This document shows, one piece after another, positions 11,783 to 13,632 of a stretch of 13,632 bases of DNA. The translations under genes were made by a program, and so were the position numbers. Location of the stretch: positions 1 through 13,632 of the forward strand of contig JAFGVG010000139.1 in assembly GCA_016938095.1 (NCBI GenBank), read 5' to 3'. Below the pieces are notes generated by a model. It ran no database searches. It saw only the letters and a program-made list of their open reading frames with translations, and was not told the DNA's origin. The DNA comes from Bacteroidales bacterium (GTDB lineage: Bacteria > Bacteroidota > Bacteroidia > Bacteroidales > UBA10428). Position 1 is the stretch's first letter; each line of letters starts with the position of its first letter.

Positions 11783-13632
11783 ATCAAATATCGTCCTGTA
11801 TAAGATTTCTCACATTTTACCAAATCTTCCGGCGTTCCGGCAAATACCAAATAACCGCCAGCCTCACCCCCTTCCGGCCCCAGATCAATGATCCAGTCGG
11901 CCAGTTTGATTACATCCGGGTTATGCTCAATAACCACTACCGTGTGTCCCTTGGCAATAAGAGCATTGAAAGAGTACATCAGTTTGTGGATATCGTGAAA
12001 ATGTAGCCCTGTGGTTGGTTCATCGAATATAAACAGCAAATGTTCACCGGGACTTTCTGAACCCAAAAAAGAAGCCAGTTTAACTCGTTGGCTTTCACCT
12101 CCCGAAAGCGTACTTGATGATTGCCCAAGTTTTACATAACCCAGGCCGACTTCAGCCAGAGGTTTTAGTTTACGCACAATTGCTTTTTCAGTGGCGCCTT
12201 TATGTGATCCAAAGAATTCAATGGCTTCGTCAATCGTTAGCTCCAGCACATCGTATATACTTTTGCCATCAAATTGCACCTCAAGTACTTCGTCTTTAAA
12301 ACGCTTTCCATGACAACTTTCACAAACCAGGTGAACATCGGCCATAAACTGCATTTCCACCTTAATTTCACCTTCGCCCTGACATTCTTCACACCGGCCG
12401 CCATCGATATTAAAAGAAAAATGTGAAGGTGTAAAACCATTGTATTTAGCAAGTTGTTGACTGGCAAATAGTTTTCGTATTTCGTCATAGGCCTTGACAT
12501 AGGTTACCGGATTTGACCGGGTAGATTTGCCGATCGGGTTCTGATCCACAAATTCAACCCCGGTAATAAGATTAATATCACCACCCATACTGGCAAACTT
12601 GCCGCTTTTCTCTCCTGAACCATTGATGGCTTTATTCAAAGCCGGGTAAAGAATACCTTTGATTAGAGAGGATTTTCCTGAACCGCTAACGCCTGTAACT
12701 ACAGTCATGGCATATAGTGGAATGCTCACGTTGAGGTTTTTCAGGTTGTTTTCGCTTGCACCGGTGATTTCTATGCAACTATTCCATTTTCGCCTAAAAG
12801 GAGGTACTTCAATTTTTAGGTCTCCCCGCAGGTATTTTGCTGTCAGTCCGTCATTTTCGGCTATCATTTTTTCAGCTGTACCCTGGAATATCAGTTCACC
12901 GCCCAGGCGACCGGCAGCCGGGCCGATGTCAATTATTTCATCAGCAGCACGGATGATTTCTTCCTCGTGTTCTACCACCAGCACGGTATTACCTATGTTT
13001 TTAAGGTTATTGAGTACACCGATCAGCAGGCCGGTGTCGCGCGGATGAAGGCCAATACTTGGTTCATCTAAAATATACAATGAACCTACCAGGCTGCTGC
13101 CCAGCGTTGTAGCCAGGTTAATCCTTTGTGATTCACCACCGGATAAGGTCGATGAAAGGCGATTCAGGGTTAGATAACCCAAGCCTACATCCATAAGGTA
13201 TTGGATTCGGGTGTGAACTTCGGTAAGTACCCGGCCGGCAACTTTTTTGTCGTGCTGGTTGAGCTTAATGTTGCTGAAAAAATGATTCAACTCCGAAATT
13301 GGCATTAACACCAGGTCCTGCACCGACATTCCGTTGATCTTAACCCAGGAGGCTTCTTTTTTAAGTCTTGTTCCCCGGCAATCCGGACAGGTTGTTTTAC
13401 CCCTGTAACGTGCCAGCATTACCCGATACTGAATTTTGTACTTTTTTGATTCGAGGTGATCGAAAAAAGCATTGATACCCTGAAAGTAACGGTTTCCATT
13501 CCAGAGTACCTGTTTCTGTTCGGTTGTCAGTTCATGGTATGCACGGTGTATGGGGAAATTAAATTTATCGGCATTGTAAAGCAGTTTTTCTTTCCAACGC
13601 ATCATCTTGTCTCCTTTCCAGCAAACCACTGC
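11758..13632 (-). CDS. uvrA: Excinuclease ABC subunit UvrA, 5' part beyond window
   Basis: DNA-damage recognition ATPase of nucleotide excision repair. The frame is open to the window edge, and 624 residues of a protein usually near 940 are seen; about the first 310, with the first Walker A, are missing. Counting from the GTG codon at 13629, visible motifs are CPDCRGTRL (81-89), first ABC signature LSGGESQR (162-169) and Walker B YILDEPSIGLH, second Walker A GVSGSGKS (313-320), the DNA-binding zinc module Cys413-X2-Cys416-X19-Cys436-X2-Cys439, second signature LSGGESQR (508-515) and FIFDEPTTGLH. All are intact, so the protein should be functional. The GTG at 13629 is an internal codon, not a start. 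The last residues, RRI and the stop, are encoded by a copy of the palindromic repeat, so the natural tail may have been replaced. Confidence 0.96.
   Translation of the reverse strand, partial: AVVCWKGDKMMRWKEKLLYNADKFNFPIHRAYHELTTEQKQVLWNGNRYFQGINAFFDHLESKKYKIQYRVMLARYRGKTTCPDCRGTRLKKEASWVKINGMSVQDLVLMPISELNHFFSNIKLNQHDKKVAGRVLTEVHTRIQYLMDVGLGYLTLNRLSSTLSGGESQRINLATTLGSSLVGSLYILDEPSIGLHPRDTGLLIGVLNNLKNIGNTVLVVEHEEEIIRAADEIIDIGPAAGRLGGELIFQGTAEKMIAENDGLTAKYLRGDLKIEVPPFRRKWNSCIEITGASENNLKNLNVSIPLYAMTVVTGVSGSGKSSLIKGILYPALNKAINGSGEKSGKFASMGGDINLITGVEFVDQNPIGKSTRSNPVTYVKAYDEIRKLFASQQLAKYNGFTPSHFSFNIDGGRCEECQGEGEIKVEMQFMADVHLVCESCHGKRFKDEVLEVQFDGKSIYDVLELTIDEAIEFFGSHKGATEKAIVRKLKPLAEVGLGYVKLGQSSSTLSGGESQRVKLASFLGSESPGEHLLFIFDEPTTGLHFHDIHKLMYSFNALIAKGHTVVVIEHNPDVIKLADWIIDLGPEGGEAGGYLVFAGTPEDLVKCEKSYTGRYLIKKLLRRI

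Noticed and set aside
11758..13629. UvrA starting at GTG 13629 as a short UvrA-like protein
   Set aside because: The frame stays open to the window edge and the first Walker A region is missing, so the gene simply continues outside.

Overview
The window looks like a chromosomal segment of a Bacteroidota bacterium, probably of the Bacteroidales/Marinilabiliales kind. The signs are a protein ending in the gliding-motility-associated C-terminal (CHU_C) sorting domain of the type IX secretion system (T9SS), a C-terminally fused DAHP synthase/chorismate mutase, a UpxY-type NusG paralogue, promoters of the Bacteroidota form TAnnTTTG, and weak or absent Shine-Dalgarno sites. Base composition is even and there are no integrases, transposases, tRNAs or rRNAs.

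Layout. Bases 1-2797 (+) hold the 3' part of a secreted multi-FnIII/CHU_C protein and an overlapping exported TPR protein. Bases 2799-8325 (-) are an aromatic amino acid operon, in transcription order pheA, DAHP synthase-chorismate mutase, aroB, aroD, aroC, tyrA. It covers shikimate steps 1, 2, 3 and 7 and then both branches to Phe and Tyr precursors; steps 4-6 (aroE, aroK, aroA) and the aminotransferase are not here. Bases 8678-9346 (+) encode endonuclease III. Bases 9371-9901 (-) encode a UpxY/NusG-like antiterminator with no polysaccharide operon beside it. Bases 10318-11711 (+) are a two-gene unit for a lipoprotein and a small secreted protein, both of unknown function. Bases 11758-13632 (-) are the C-terminal two thirds of UvrA, cut by the window edge.

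The most notable element is unannotated by length alone. Just upstream of pheA (8352-8507, -) is a complete amino-acid attenuator: a TAnnTTTG promoter, a 19-codon leader peptide MHTISNSAFFFFYFYFWKS carrying nine consecutive aromatic codons (6 Phe, 2 Tyr, 1 Trp), and a GC-rich intrinsic terminator with a ten-T tail. Mutually exclusive 1:2, 2:3 and 3:4 pairings can be drawn by hand. It predicts that starvation for Phe, and less strongly Tyr, lets transcription read through into the whole operon.

Other non-coding structure: three intergenic arrays of 7-bp tandem repeats with different units but the same period, and a direct repeat of a perfect GACGCATTT/AAATGCGTC palindrome, one copy of which supplies the last three codons and stop of uvrA.
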